Shown piece after piece: positions 47,006 to 56,820 of a stretch of 64,000 bases of DNA. Source of the stretch: Onishia taeanensis (GTDB taxonomy: Bacteria; Pseudomonadota; Gammaproteobacteria; Pseudomonadales; Halomonadaceae). Every line of letters begins with the position of its first letter. Position 1 is the first letter of the stretch. The notes beneath the pieces were generated by a model, which did no database searches, was not told the DNA's origin, and worked only from the letters and a program-made list of their open reading frames with translations. The translations under genes were made by a program, and so were the position numbers. The stretch covers positions 62,001 to 126,000 of the forward strand of contig NZ_JABVXC010000010.1 of NCBI RefSeq assembly GCF_013349955.1, written 5' to 3'.

Positions 47006-48139
47006 GTGATCGGCGACCGCTCAGTGCTGGTGATCAATGACGACCGCATGCTTAATCATCAACCCGATATCCAGGATCCTTTCTTGCCAGGGCGCCTGGA
47101 TCGCCGAGTCAGGGAGATACTCAATGGCTTGGCGATTCAATGGAAGTACCCCGAGCACCCCGGCCGGATAACGGCCATCATGGAGCGCCTTGATGCCGAG
47201 CCCATTCCGGGCCTGAGGTTCGAGACCGCAGCGCCGGCCACTCTCGAGCAACTGGGGCGCGTACACACCAGTGCCCACCTGAGGGAAATCGAGCGCATGC
47301 GCGGCAAGCATGCCTGGCTCGATGTCGACACCACTGCCGTATCACCGGGCAGCATCGAAGCCGCCGAGGTCGCCGCCGGCGCCGCTGTAGCGGCAGTGGA
47401 AGCCGTCTGTAAGGGTCGAGCCCAAAGCGCCTTTGCACTCTGCCGCCCACCAGGACATCACGCCGAACCGGCCCGCTCCCGAGGCTTCTGTTTCTTCAAC
47501 AACGTAGCGGTCGCCGCCGCCCATGCTCAGCATGAGCTGGGAATTGAGCGTGTCCTGATCGTCGACTGGGATGCCCATCATGGCAATGGTACGCAAGACA
47601 TTTTCTGGGCATCGCCAGACGTCATGCTGTTCGATACCCATCGCGCGGCGCCCTTTTACCCGGGGTCGGGCCAACTGGAAGAGGTGGGCGCCGGCCTCGG
47701 CGAAGGCACCACCGTCAATGTGCCACTTCCCGGTGGTGCGGGCGACAAAGCCATCTTGCGTGCCTTTCGCGACATCCTGGTGCCTGCCGCTGCCTGGTTC
47801 CAGCCGGACCTGATCCTGGTCTCGGCCGGCTTCGATGCGCATCGCCTCGACCTGTGCCTGAACGTGAGCTACGAGGGCTTTGCCGCCATGACCGAGATCG
47901 TTCGATCACTGGCCGATCAACACTGCGAAGGCAGGCTCGCACTGGTACTCGAAGGCGGCTATCACCTGGAGTCTCTGTCTCAGGGCGTCCATACCGTGCT
48001 GCAGGTCCTAGCCGGTGGCGAAGCCCCCACTCCCGAGGAAATTGGCCTGGCCGAGGTGGCGGCCGCCAGCGACTTCCATAAAACGGCGTTTACTTCCGAC
48101 TCGCCATTGACCGAAGCCCAACCACCGACCGAGCACTGA
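47006..48139 (+). CDS. Histone deacetylase-like amidohydrolase
   Basis: This zinc-dependent arginase/deacetylase-fold enzyme of about 377 aa has YPEHPGRI, RPPGHHAEP, the metal motif DWDAHHGNGTQDIF and AGFDAH. Bacterial members remove acyl groups from small amines (polyamine or aminocoumarin-like substrates) or from proteins; the substrate here cannot be read. The GTG at 47006 is chosen because GGAG lies seven bases upstream; a TTG two codons earlier is possible. It is divergent from the CobW-type gene and convergent with ppiD. Confidence 0.88.
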   Translation: MIGDRSVLVINDDRMLNHQPDIQDPFLPGRLDRRVREILNGLAIQWKYPEHPGRITAIMERLDAEPIPGLRFETAAPATLEQLGRVHTSAHLREIERMRGKHAWLDVDTTAVSPGSIEAAEVAAGAAVAAVEAVCKGRAQSAFALCRPPGHHAEPARSRGFCFFNNVAVAAAHAQHELGIERVLIVDWDAHHGNGTQDIFWASPDVMLFDTHRAAPFYPGSGQLEEVGAGLGEGTTVNVPLPGGAGDKAILRAFRDILVPAAAWFQPDLILVSAGFDAHRLDLCLNVSYEGFAAMTEIVRSLADQHCEGRLALVLEGGYHLESLSQGVHTVLQVLAGGEAPTPEEIGLAEVAAASDFHKTAFTSDSPLTEAQPPTEH

Positions 48140-48187
48140 CGAGTCACTAAAACATCAACGCATGCAGCCAACAAAAGCCAAGCCCAC

Positions 48188-48219
48188 AAAAAAACGCGAC
48201 CCCAGCGGGTCGCGTTTTT
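48188..48219. terminator. Bidirectional terminator between the deacetylase gene and ppiD
   Basis: A 10-bp perfect stem, AACGCGACCC (48193-48202) with GGGTCGCGTT (48207-48216), has A-rich DNA on the left and TTTTT on the right, serving both convergent genes. Confidence 0.9.
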
Positions 48220-48263
48220 ACATGCGCGGATAAGCGCCGGGTCATGCTATCCGGCAACCCGAA

Positions 48264-50084
48264 CTATAGGCGCTCGATCTCGGCATCGTTGCGCAGCTGC
48301 TCGAGCAGCCCGCTGACCGCAGCCTGCGCGCGCAGGCGCTCGACCAGCTGAGCCACTCGAGACTCGGTCGCACCGGACGCCTCGCCCTCTTGCACGGCAT
48401 CCAAGGCCACCAGCGCCACACCGTTCTGGACGGCAGTCTGGCCATACACCGGCGCTTCACCTTCCGGATTCGGCAACCGGAAGGCCAGCGCGTTCACCGC
48501 CGCGGGCACATCGCCGCCATTCTGACGTGTAGCAGACTCGACCTGCTGCCAGTCGGCGACTTGTGCCGAGCCATCACTCAGCGCAGCCACACGCTCCTTG
48601 GCAAGCGACGTCAGCGCCTGCTGCACCTTGAGCCTCTCGACCGCAGCAGACACGCGCTCGCGCACCTCATCAAGGGCCAGCGTGGTCGCCGGACGATGGT
48701 CGCGCACACGCAGCACTAAACGGCGGTCCTCATCCAGCTCAATCACCTCACTATTGAAGCCTTCCTCGAGCACGTCCTGCGTGAATGCGGCATCCATTAC
48801 CCCAGGCTCGGCCAGCACACCTTCGGCGCCGTCGGCCGACACCCAGTCGCTGGTCTGGAGCTCGACACCAACATCCGAGGCGATACTCGCCAGGTCATCG
48901 GCAGCGAAGCTTTCATCAATCAGCTGCTGGACACGCTCATTGAAAAGGTCATCCACGTCGGCAAGCGCTGCCTGGTCGCGCAACTCACCACGCAGATCCT
49001 CGAAGGACGGAATCTCGATCTCAGTGACCTTGAGCAGGTGCAGTCCGTTGTCGGTTTCGACGATATCCGACACCTGCCCCTGGTCCAGAGAATACACGGC
49101 ATTCTCGAAGGCTTCGCCGAAGAAGCCGCGGCTAATCACGCCCAGATCGCCGCCGCTATCACTAGTCGACGTATCATCCGACACCTCTTGGGCAAGCGAG
49201 GCGAAGGATTCACCGGCGGCCAGACGTTCCTCGACCTTCTCGAGACGTGCAACCGCCTCTTCTCGACTGCGCTGATCGCCAAAGGTCAGCATGATATGCG
49301 AGACACGACGCTCGGCTTCACTGGCTCGCTCAGCATAGAGCGAGCGCAACTGCGCCTCGTCCACCTCGACCTGATCGGCCAACTCACTACGATCGAGCAC
49401 CAGGTAGGCCAGCTTCACCTGCTCCGGACGCTGGTAATCATCACGGTGATCCTGGTAATAGGCCTCCAGGTCCGCCTCGCTGACTTGCGGCGCCTCAGCT
49501 AGGTCCGAGGCATCGAGCTGCTGGTAGCGATAGCGCCGCGTCTGGTTTTGCAGAGCCGCCAGTTGCTGCTGCTCGTCATCGAGCATGAACTCGCTAGCGG
49601 AAAGCCCCTGCTGCAGCTGCTGGCGCTGCATGTCATCACGCAGCTGCGCCCGAAACGCCAGCGGTGTATAGCCGGCGCTGGCCAGACGGTTCTTGAACAA
49701 CTCCCGGGAGAAGTTGCCCTCCTGGTCCTGGAACTCAGGCAACGTCACGATCAGGTTATCGAGCTGACTCTCGGAGAGATGCAGGCCGCCCTTCTCTGCG
49801 TATTGATCCAGCAATGAGGTACGGATCAGTTGATCGAGCACCTGCCCACGCAGCTGACGCTCCTGCTCTGGCGGCACCTGACCGCTGCGGATCGCGCGCT
49901 GCACCTCCATTTCGACCTGCTGGCGGGTGATCGACTGCCCATTGACGGTGGCGACATCATCCCCCCCGGATGACAGCAGGCCGACCAGAGAGTCGACCCC
50001 GAAAAGGGCCATGGTCGCGATCACCGCACCGATGATGATCTTGGCGCCCCAGCTGGTGGAGCGGTCCCGAATACGTTGCAGCAT
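48264..50084 (-). CDS. ppiD: Periplasmic folding chaperone / peptidyl-prolyl isomerase PpiD
   Basis: This 606-aa protein is anchored by one N-terminal helix (about 16-38, AKIIIGAVIATMALFGVDSL). A SurA_N-like chaperone domain follows (VNGQSITRQQVEMEVQ), then a parvulin domain (about 263-355) with RVSHIMLTFGDQ, GGDLGVISRGFFGEAFENAV and GLHLLKVTEI. PpiD sits at the SecYEG exit and helps outer-membrane proteins fold. It follows hupB, as in E. coli (lon-hupB-ppiD). Confidence 0.95.
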   Translation of the reverse strand: MLQRIRDRSTSWGAKIIIGAVIATMALFGVDSLVGLLSSGGDDVATVNGQSITRQQVEMEVQRAIRSGQVPPEQERQLRGQVLDQLIRTSLLDQYAEKGGLHLSESQLDNLIVTLPEFQDQEGNFSRELFKNRLASAGYTPLAFRAQLRDDMQRQQLQQGLSASEFMLDDEQQQLAALQNQTRRYRYQQLDASDLAEAPQVSEADLEAYYQDHRDDYQRPEQVKLAYLVLDRSELADQVEVDEAQLRSLYAERASEAERRVSHIMLTFGDQRSREEAVARLEKVEERLAAGESFASLAQEVSDDTSTSDSGGDLGVISRGFFGEAFENAVYSLDQGQVSDIVETDNGLHLLKVTEIEIPSFEDLRGELRDQAALADVDDLFNERVQQLIDESFAADDLASIASDVGVELQTSDWVSADGAEGVLAEPGVMDAAFTQDVLEEGFNSEVIELDEDRRLVLRVRDHRPATTLALDEVRERVSAAVERLKVQQALTSLAKERVAALSDGSAQVADWQQVESATRQNGGDVPAAVNALAFRLPNPEGEAPVYGQTAVQNGVALVALDAVQEGEASGATESRVAQLVERLRAQAAVSGLLEQLRNDAEIERL

Positions 50085-50192
50085 TACTGGCCTCGGCTGG
50101 AGATTGGCAGAAAAAACGTTTCATTATAGGCGCCTGGTACGGGCCTGGGGCAACCGTGACTCAGAGACTTTGCATCAAGCGCTATCGACACA

Positions 50193-50220
50193 GTGCCATG
50201 ACTCAAGTGCCATGACTCAA
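50193..50220. repeat. 14-nt tandem duplication in the hupB-ppiD spacer
   Basis: GTGCCATGACTCAA occurs twice without gap (50193-50206, 50207-50220), followed by the partial third copy TGCCAT. It lies in the 288-bp spacer, which otherwise holds only the hupB terminator and the ppiD leader. Confidence 0.75.
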
Positions 50221-50304
50221 TGCCATAAGTGCTGCCTCGAGCGTCATGTGTCAGGGGCGGCGCCTCAGCGCTGCGTCCAGGACACCACGGGAATCGCGCC
50301 CAAT

Positions 50305-50332
50305 AAAAAGGCGCACCGCTGAGCGATGCGCC
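50305..50332 (-). terminator. Terminator of hupB
   Basis: On the minus strand GGCGCA (50332-50327) pairs with TGCGCC (50315-50310), with further pairing inside, followed by TTTTT. It lies 41 bp after the hupB stop. Confidence 0.7.
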
Positions 50333-50372
50333 ATACAGAGGACCGTCAGTCCGCCAGGCAAAGCCCAGCGTC

Positions 50373-50645
50373 TCAGTTGACGGAATCCTTGAGCGCCTTG
50401 CCTGCCTTGAAGCTAGGCACCTTGGCGGCACTGATTTCGATCGGCTGACCGGTCTGCGGGTTACGGCCGGTGCGCGCAGCACGTTCCTTGATGGAGAAAG
50501 TGCCAAACCCTACCAGAGAGACGGAATCACCCTGCTTCAGGCTTTCAGTGACGCTATCGACCATGGCGTCGAGCGCACGGCTTGCAGCCGCCTTGGGAAT
50601 ATCGGCAGACGCGGCAATGGCTTCGATCAGCTCGGATTTGTTCAC
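50373..50645 (-). CDS. hupB: DNA-binding protein HU-beta
   Basis: This 90-aa nucleoid protein begins [11 protein letters not shown]. It has [21 protein letters not shown], including the DNA-intercalating RNPQTG arm, and the conserved C-terminal [14 protein letters not shown]. It bends DNA without sequence preference. It lies downstream of lon but has a strong promoter of its own in the spacer and a terminator after it, so it is probably made independently. Confidence 0.97.
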   Translation of the reverse strand: MNKSELIEAIAASADIPKAAASRALDAMVDSVTESLKQGDSVSLVGFGTFSIKERAARTGRNPQTGQPIEISAAKVPSFKAGKALKDSVN

Positions 50646-50726
50646 ACTTCACCCCTTGACTGTTTCAGAAATTACTGGAAATCGGCGCTATCTTGAGGCG
50701 ACTTAAACGATCACAGCAAAGCGTAA

Positions 50727-50755
50727 TTTATAGCAATGCCGCAAAAGATCGTCAA
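50727..50755 (-). promoter_or_regulatory. Strong sigma-70 promoter of hupB
   Basis: On the minus strand TTGACG (50755-50750) and TATAAA (50732-50727) are spaced by exactly 17 bp, nearly consensus, about 80 bp upstream of the hupB start codon. Confidence 0.82.
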
Positions 50756-50778
50756 GCAACTATTGGTCCCAAGCCCCA

Positions 50779-50806
50779 CCATGCCAAGGTTTCGTCCTTG
50801 GCATGG
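50779..50806. other. Stem-loop between lon and hupB
   Basis: CCATGCCAAGG (50779-50789) pairs perfectly with 50796-50806 around a 6-nt loop, 16 bp after the lon stop. On the minus strand the T-run precedes the stem, so it is not a standard terminator; it may protect the lon mRNA end. Confidence 0.5.
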
Positions 50807-50821
50807 GGATAAAAATCGCCA

Positions 50822-53230
50822 CTAGTGAGTGCTGATCACCGTCTGAGAAGAAGCAGAATCATCCGGACGATTTTCATCAGATTCGAGGGTAGACTTTTCG
50901 GCGAGAGCAACCTCTAGCACCTCATCGATCCAACGCACAGGACGAATATCCAATGCTTCCTTGATATTGTCCGGCACTTCTTTGAGGTCTCGACGATTTT
51001 CCTCGGGAATTAGCACGGTCTTTATACCACCGCGCCTAGCGGCCAGCAATTTCTCCTTGAGGCCGCCGATCGGCATTACCTCGCCGCGCAGATTGACCTC
51101 GCCGGTCATTGCCACGTCGCAACGGACCGCGCGTCCGGTGAAGGCAGAAACCATGGCAGTGACCATGGCGATGCCGGCACTGGGACCATCCTTCGGCGTA
51201 GCCCCCTCGGGCACGTGGATATGCAGGTCTTCCTTCTCGAAGCGCTCGGAATCGATGCCCAGCGCCTTGGCCCGAGCACGCACCACGGTCTGCGCGGCAC
51301 TCACCGACTCCTTCATCACATCACCGAGAGAGCCGGTCTTGTTGATCCGGCCCTTGCCCGGAGTCAGCACGGACTCGATGGTCAGCAGCTCACCACCCAC
51401 CGATGTCCAGGCAAGCCCAGTGACGCGCCCGACCTGATCTTCCTGGTCGGCGAGCCCATAGCTGAAGCGACGCACACCGGCGTGGCGCTCGATGCCTTCA
51501 GCACCAAGCTGCTGGGGTGCCTGAGCGCCTTCTTTGCCCTGCGCCTCGATACGTTCACGCAACACCTTGCGACAGACCTTGGCGACCTGACGCTCCAGCT
51601 CGCGCACGCCCGCCTCTCGGGTGTAGTAGCGAATCAACTCCAGCACCGCATCATCCCCGAAGGAAAGCTCGTCGTCCTTGAGGCCATTTGCCTTGAGCTG
51701 CTTGGGGATCAAATAACGCTTGGCGATCGCCAACTTCTCGTCTTCGGTGTAGCCCGGCAGACGAATGATCTCCATACGATCCATCAACGGGCCCGGAATA
51801 TTCATCGAGTTGGCCGTGCAGATGAACATGGTTTCGGACAGATCGTAATCAAGCTCGAGGTAGTGATCGCTGAACTTGTCGTTCTGCTCCGGATCCAGCA
51901 CCTCGAGCAATGCAGACGACGGGTCACCACGATGGTCCATGCCGATCTTGTCGACTTCATCGAGCAGGAATAGCGGGTTCTTGACCCCAGCCTTGCTCAT
52001 CCGCTGTACCACCTTACCCGGCAGCGAGCCGATATAGGTACGGCGGTGGCCGCGGATTTCGGATTCGTCACGCACACCACCCAACGCCAGTCGCACGTAC
52101 TTCCGGTTGGTCGCTCGAGCAATCGACTGCCCCAGAGAGGTCTTGCCTACGCCGGGCGGCCCCACCAAGCATAGCACCGGGCCCTTGAGCTTCTTGACAC
52201 GTTTCTGCACGGCCAGGTACTCGAGAATACGTTCCTTGACCTCCTCGAGCCCGTAGTGGTCTTCGTCGAGGACCTTCTGGGCCCGCAGCAGGTCATGCTT
52301 GACCCGGGTGCGCTTCTTCCAGGGTACCGCGATCAGCCAGTCGAGATAGGAACGCACCACCGTCGCCTCGGCAGAGGTCGGCCCCATCATCTTAAGCTTG
52401 CCAAGCTCCTGGGTGGCTTTCTCGCGCGCCTCGTCGGGCATGCCGGATTCTTCGATCGCCTGCTCGTACTTCTCGGCCTCATTGGGCACGTTGTCGAGCT
52501 CGCCCATCTCTTTCTGGATGGCCTTCATCTGCTCGTTGAGATAGTACTCGCGCTGCGACTTCTCCATCTGGTCCTTGACCCGCGACCGGATGCGCTTCTC
52601 GACCTGCAGCAGATCGATTTCAGACTCGATCAGCGCCATCAGATGCTCGATACGATCGCGCACCCGGTCCATTTCCAGGAGCTGCTGCTTGTCGCCAATC
52701 TTCAGCGACAGATGGGCACAGATGGTATCGACCAACCGACTGGGGTCTTCGATCCCGGACAGAGAGTTGAGCACCTCATTGGGGACCTTCTTGGACAGTT
52801 TGACGTACTGCTCGAACTGATTGAGCAGCACGCGCACCAGCGACTCCTGCTCTCGCTCGGTGAGCGGCTCGCTTTCGCGCAGGGTCACCTCGGCGCGGCT
52901 ATAACCCTCGTCGACCACGGTGATATCACCGACATCGGCGCGAGCGGCGCCTTCGATCAACACCTTCACGGTGCCATCGGGCAACTTCAGCAGCTGCATG
53001 ATCTCGGCGACGGTACCCACCGCGAACAGATCGCTGGTATCGGGCTCGTCCTGACCGGCTTCACGTTGGGCGACGAGCAGGATGCGCTTGTCGGCGGCCA
53101 TGGCCGCCTCAAGCGCCTGAATGGACTTCTCTCGCCCCACGAACAGCGGAATCACCATCTGCGGGTAAACCACCACATCGCGAAGCGGCAATAGGGGCAG
53201 ACTCTGGGTCTGTTCGGCGTTCTGCTGCAT
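50822..53230 (-). CDS. lon: ATP-dependent Lon protease
   Basis: This 802-aa hexameric protease has an N-terminal LON substrate domain (LPLLPLRDVVVYPQMVIPLF), an AAA+ module with GPPGVGKTSL and Walker B PLFLLDEVDKIG, and a protease domain with the catalytic Ser in PKDGPSAGIAM and the Lys in GGLKEKLLAAR. It removes misfolded and short-lived regulators. A near-perfect sigma-32 promoter lies upstream (53268-53295). It follows clpX, the usual clpP-clpX-lon order. Confidence 0.98.
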   Translation of the reverse strand: MQQNAEQTQSLPLLPLRDVVVYPQMVIPLFVGREKSIQALEAAMAADKRILLVAQREAGQDEPDTSDLFAVGTVAEIMQLLKLPDGTVKVLIEGAARADVGDITVVDEGYSRAEVTLRESEPLTEREQESLVRVLLNQFEQYVKLSKKVPNEVLNSLSGIEDPSRLVDTICAHLSLKIGDKQQLLEMDRVRDRIEHLMALIESEIDLLQVEKRIRSRVKDQMEKSQREYYLNEQMKAIQKEMGELDNVPNEAEKYEQAIEESGMPDEAREKATQELGKLKMMGPTSAEATVVRSYLDWLIAVPWKKRTRVKHDLLRAQKVLDEDHYGLEEVKERILEYLAVQKRVKKLKGPVLCLVGPPGVGKTSLGQSIARATNRKYVRLALGGVRDESEIRGHRRTYIGSLPGKVVQRMSKAGVKNPLFLLDEVDKIGMDHRGDPSSALLEVLDPEQNDKFSDHYLELDYDLSETMFICTANSMNIPGPLMDRMEIIRLPGYTEDEKLAIAKRYLIPKQLKANGLKDDELSFGDDAVLELIRYYTREAGVRELERQVAKVCRKVLRERIEAQGKEGAQAPQQLGAEGIERHAGVRRFSYGLADQEDQVGRVTGLAWTSVGGELLTIESVLTPGKGRINKTGSLGDVMKESVSAAQTVVRARAKALGIDSERFEKEDLHIHVPEGATPKDGPSAGIAMVTAMVSAFTGRAVRCDVAMTGEVNLRGEVMPIGGLKEKLLAARRGGIKTVLIPEENRRDLKEVPDNIKEALDIRPVRWIDEVLEVALAEKSTLESDENRPDDSASSQTVISTH

Positions 53231-53267
53231 CGCAGACGTTCCTCAATGCTCGAATGATTGAACAGGT

Positions 53268-53295
53268 GATGGGGGCAACGGGCGCTCTTTACAAG
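53268..53295 (-). promoter_or_regulatory. Heat-shock (sigma-32) promoter of lon
   Basis: On the minus strand CTTGTAA (53295-53289) and CCCCATCA (53275-53268) are 13 bp apart. Both boxes and the spacing match the RpoH consensus (CTTGAAA, N13-14, CCCCATNT). It lies 38 bp upstream of the lon start codon. Confidence 0.82.
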
Positions 53296-53328
53296 CGCGG
53301 CGGCGGGCCACCAGGACAAAAGAGCGCG

Positions 53329-53355
53329 AAAAAAAGGGGCCGCAGATGCGGCCCC
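53329..53355 (-). terminator. Rho-independent terminator of clpX
   Basis: On the minus strand a 9-bp stem of GGGGCCGCA type (53355-53347 with 53344-53336) is followed by seven T. It lies 20 bp after the clpX stop and separates clpX from lon transcription. Confidence 0.9.
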
Positions 53356-53375
53356 TGCTCCGGAGGGGAACGGCC

Positions 53376-54656
53376 TTAGCCGTCTTTGCCCGCCACCTTG
53401 CTGTCTTCCTGCTGGGAGTAGATCAGCAGCGGCTCGCTCTCACCGCGAATCACGGAGTCGTCGATCACCACCTTGGTGACACCCTCAAGCGACGGAATCT
53501 CGTACATGGTATCGAGCAGCACCGCCTCGAGGATCGAGCGCAGTCCGCGTGCACCGGTCTTGCGAGCCATGGCTTTTTCGGCAACGGCACGCAGCGCCTC
53601 TTCACGGAAGTCGAGCTCCACACCTTCCATCTCGAACAGCTTGACGTACTGCTTGACAAGCGAGTTCTTGGGCTCGGTGAGGATCTGGATCAAGGCATCT
53701 TCCGAGAGCTCGGTGAGTGTCGCGATGACCGGCAGGCGACCCACGAACTCGGGAATCAGGCCAAACTTGACCAGATCATCGGGCTCGACGTCGAGCAATA
53801 CATCACCCACACCCTTGCTCTCGTCCTTGCTCTTGACCTCGGCATTGAAGCCAATACCACCCTTCTCGGCGCGCTCTCGGATAACCTTGTCCAGACCGGC
53901 GAAAGCACCGCCGACGATGAACAGGATGTTACCCGTATCGACCTGCAAGAATTCCTGCTGCGGGTGCTTGCGCCCTCCCTGGGGCGGCACCGAGGCCGTG
54001 GTGCCTTCGATCAGCTTGAGCAGCGCCTGCTGAACGCCCTCGCCCGAGACATCCCGAGTGATCGAGGGGTTATCCGACTTGCGGGAGATCTTGTCGATCT
54101 CGTCGATGTAGACAATGCCTTTCTGCGCCTTGTCGACATCGTAGTCACACTTCTGCAGCAGCTTCTGGATGATGTTCTCGACATCTTCACCGACATAGCC
54201 CGCCTCGGTGAGGGTCGTGGCATCGGCGATGGTGAAGGGAACATTGAGCAAGCGCGCCAGCGTCTCGGCAAGCAATGTCTTGCCGCTGCCGGTCGGACCG
54301 ATCAGGAGGATATTGGACTTGCCAAGCTCCACTTCCTCGCTCTTCACTTCGGCACGCAGACGCTTGTAATGATTGTAAACCGCCACAGACAGCACCATCT
54401 TGGCGCGGTCTTGACCGATCACGTAATCATCGAGGGTGTGCCGAATCTCACGCGGTGCCGGCAGGCGATCTTCATCGCTTTCGGCATCGGCCTCGAGGAC
54501 CTCCTCGCGGATGATGTCGTTACACAGGTCGACGCACTCATCGCAGATATAGACGGACGGGCCAGCGATCAGCTTGCGAACTTCGTTCTGGTTCTTGCCA
54601 CAAAACGAGCAGTACAGCAGCTTGCCGCTCTCGTCCTTACCTTTGCCGTCGGCCAT
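53376..54656 (-). CDS. clpX: ATP-dependent Clp protease ATP-binding subunit ClpX
   Basis: This 426-aa AAA+ unfoldase feeds ClpP. It has the N-terminal zinc domain ([17 protein letters not shown] and CDECVDLC), Walker [16 protein letters not shown], Walker [11 protein letters not shown] and the pore-region GYVGEDVEN. It recognises ssrA-tagged and other substrates. It lies 77 bp downstream of clpP and ends at a strong terminator. Confidence 0.98.
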   Translation of the reverse strand: MADGKGKDESGKLLYCSFCGKNQNEVRKLIAGPSVYICDECVDLCNDIIREEVLEADAESDEDRLPAPREIRHTLDDYVIGQDRAKMVLSVAVYNHYKRLRAEVKSEEVELGKSNILLIGPTGSGKTLLAETLARLLNVPFTIADATTLTEAGYVGEDVENIIQKLLQKCDYDVDKAQKGIVYIDEIDKISRKSDNPSITRDVSGEGVQQALLKLIEGTTASVPPQGGRKHPQQEFLQVDTGNILFIVGGAFAGLDKVIRERAEKGGIGFNAEVKSKDESKGVGDVLLDVEPDDLVKFGLIPEFVGRLPVIATLTELSEDALIQILTEPKNSLVKQYVKLFEMEGVELDFREEALRAVAEKAMARKTGARGLRSILEAVLLDTMYEIPSLEGVTKVVIDDSVIRGESEPLLIYSQQEDSKVAGKDG

Positions 54657-54733
54657 TTGCGTACCTCTCTACGGACGGCGGCCTTAAGGGCCGCCGGAGT
54701 TGCATATCGTGGCTGGAGATGACGTCCACGCTA

Positions 54734-55354
54734 TCAGGATGCCGGGCGTTTCTCCAGCATGGCATCGATCAGACCGTATTCTGTCGCCTGGGCACCATTC
54801 ATGAAGTTATCACGGTCGGTGTCCTTGGCAATGGTCTCGATATCCTGGCCGGTATGGTCGGCAAGGATCTGGTTAAGACGCTGACGGATACTGAGAATTT
54901 CCTTGGTGTGGATCTCGATATCCGTGGCCTGACCCTGGTAACCGCCCAGCGGCTGGTGGATCATCATGCGTGAATTCGGCAGGCAATAACGCTTGCCCGC
55001 GGCGCCGCCGGTCAGCAGCAGCGCCCCCATGCTCGCCGCTTGACCGATGCAGACGGTGGAAACGTCCGGCTTGATGAACTGCATGGTGTCATAAATCGAC
55101 ATGCCCGCCGTGACAGAACCACCCGGCGAGTTGATGTACAGATGAATGTCCTTGTCCGGATTCTCGGACTCCAGGAACAAAAGCTGCGCCACCACCAGGT
55201 TGGCCGTGTAGTCTTCCACCGGCCCCACTAGGAAGATCACACGCTCCTTGAGCAGGCGCGAGTAGATGTCGTAGGAGCGCTCACCGCGTGCGCTCTGCTC
55301 GACCACCATCGGCACCAGGCCGCCAGCGTTTTGAATATCGAACTCGTTGCCCAT
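54734..55354 (-). CDS. clpP: ATP-dependent Clp protease proteolytic subunit ClpP
   Basis: This 206-aa serine protease forms the double-ring chamber. Catalytic Ser is in [11 protein letters not shown], His in MMIHQPLGG, and an Asp follows ([10 protein letters not shown]). The N-terminal [20 protein letters not shown] is conserved. It stands between tig and clpX on the same strand, the usual tig-clpP-clpX-lon order. Confidence 0.98.
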   Translation of the reverse strand: MGNEFDIQNAGGLVPMVVEQSARGERSYDIYSRLLKERVIFLVGPVEDYTANLVVAQLLFLESENPDKDIHLYINSPGGSVTAGMSIYDTMQFIKPDVSTVCIGQAASMGALLLTGGAAGKRYCLPNSRMMIHQPLGGYQGQATDIEIHTKEILSIRQRLNQILADHTGQDIETIAKDTDRDNFMNGAQATEYGLIDAMLEKRPAS

Positions 55355-55427
55355 TGTGTGACGTCCTTCATCCGATGACTGGATTACGACCCCGCCTATG
55401 CGGCGTCATGGAGACAGTAAAGCATGC

Positions 55428-55457
55428 TTGGCAGCCCGACCGAAGCCAGGCTGCCAA
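55428..55457 (-). terminator. Hairpin between tig and clpP
   Basis: TTGGCAGCC (55428-55436) pairs perfectly with GGCTGCCAA (55449-55457), 17 bp after the tig stop. Only a short T-rich stretch follows on the minus strand, so it may end transcripts only partly. Confidence 0.45.
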
Positions 55458-55473
55458 CGAATGCCGTCGTCGA

Positions 55474-56820
55474 TCACGCCTTGGCGTCGTTGTCTTCTTC
55501 CTCGGCCGCTTCAGCTTGCTGCTGGGCCGCCTGCAGAGCCTGCTCGTAGGACATCTCGACATCCTTCACAGTGGCCTGCTCAAGCAGAACCGCCACGGCC
55601 TTCTCTTCCAGAATCGACGACTTCAGCTGATTCTTGAGCTGGTCGTTGCTCATGTAGTAATCGATGACCTGCTGCGGATCCTGGTACTGCTGAGACAGCT
55701 CCTCGACCTTGGCCTTGATCTCGTCGTCAGACGCATCGGCTTCGTGGACCTTGATGACTTCTGCCAGCAGCAGGCCGACCTGAACACGGCTCTTGGCCTG
55801 CTCGGCGAACAGCTCGTTGGGAAGCTGGGAGACATCGAAATCTTCACCCAGACCGAACTGCTGAGCGGCCTGACGCTTGAGAGCGTCGGTTTCCTGCTGA
55901 ACCAGGGCCTGCGGCGCCGGAATGTCGTTGGCCTTCTTCAACGCATCCAGAACCTGCTGCTTGACGCGGTTGTCGACGGCCTGAGCGGCTTCGCGAGTCA
56001 TGTTCTTCTTGATCTCGGCGCGGAAGGTATCGACATCGCCGCCTTCAACACCGAACTGCTGGATGAAGGCTTCGTCAATCGCCGGCAGCTCTTGGCCACT
56101 GACTTTATGGACCTTGACCTTGAAGGTCGCTTCCTGACCGGCCAGGTTCTCGGCCTGATAATCTTCCGGGAAGGTCACCTTGATCTCGGTCTCGTCACCG
56201 GCCTTGGCACCAATCAGCTGCTCTTCGAAGCCAGGAATGAAGCTGCCGGAACCGATCACCAAGTCATGGTTCTCGGCACTGCCGCCTTCGAACGGCTCGT
56301 CGCCCAGGAAGCCCTGGAAGTCGAGAGTGACCTGATCGCCGTCTTCGGCGGCACGATCGACCTCGGCCCAGGAGGCATTCTGCTTGCGCAGCGTCTCGAT
56401 CATCTGCTCGACGTCGGCATCTGTCACCTCGACCACCGGACGCTCGACTTCGGCGCCTTCGATGCTCGCCAGCTCGACTTCCGGATAAATCTCCAGCGTG
56501 GCGACGAACTCGAGATCCTGACCGCTTTCATTGACGGTCGGCTCGATCTGCGGGTAACCCGCCGGGTTGAGGTTTTCCTGAGTAATCGCCTGAACGTAAC
56601 GCTCACGCATCACCTCGCCCACCACTTCATTGCGCGCATCTTGCCCATAGCGCTGGCGGACCACGGCCATCGGCACCTTGCCGGGGCGGAAGCCATTCAG
56701 GCGAGCGTTCTTGGCGGTGTCCTTGAGGCGAGCCTCGACGGCCTGGTCGATCTCAGCCGCTGGCACTTGAACCTTGACGCGACGTTCGATCTGGGAGGTC
56801 GTTTCGACGGAAACTTGCAT
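55474..56820 (-). CDS. tig: Trigger factor
   Basis: This 448-aa ribosome-bound chaperone has the N-terminal ribosome-docking region (MQVSVETTSQIERRVKVQVP and NGFRPGKVPMAVVRQRYG), a central FKBP-type isomerase domain (about 160-245, GDQVTLDFQGFLGDEPFEGG) and a helical C-terminal arm region. The start at 56820 is the usual MQVSVE; an upstream ATG at 56868 would add 16 atypical residues. It opens the tig-clpP-clpX-lon block. Confidence 0.97.
   Translation of the reverse strand: MQVSVETTSQIERRVKVQVPAAEIDQAVEARLKDTAKNARLNGFRPGKVPMAVVRQRYGQDARNEVVGEVMRERYVQAITQENLNPAGYPQIEPTVNESGQDLEFVATLEIYPEVELASIEGAEVERPVVEVTDADVEQMIETLRKQNASWAEVDRAAEDGDQVTLDFQGFLGDEPFEGGSAENHDLVIGSGSFIPGFEEQLIGAKAGDETEIKVTFPEDYQAENLAGQEATFKVKVHKVSGQELPAIDEAFIQQFGVEGGDVDTFRAEIKKNMTREAAQAVDNRVKQQVLDALKKANDIPAPQALVQQETDALKRQAAQQFGLGEDFDVSQLPNELFAEQAKSRVQVGLLLAEVIKVHEADASDDEIKAKVEELSQQYQDPQQVIDYYMSNDQLKNQLKSSILEEKAVAVLLEQATVKDVEMSYEQALQAAQQQAEAAEEEDNDAKA

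Noticed and set aside
50779-50806. Terminator of lon
   Set aside because: The stem is strong, but the T-run lies on the wrong side for the minus strand, so it is listed only as a stem-loop.
53346-54722. 458-codon open frame antisense to clpX
   Set aside because: It covers the clpX terminator and gene on the wrong strand; no start signal.
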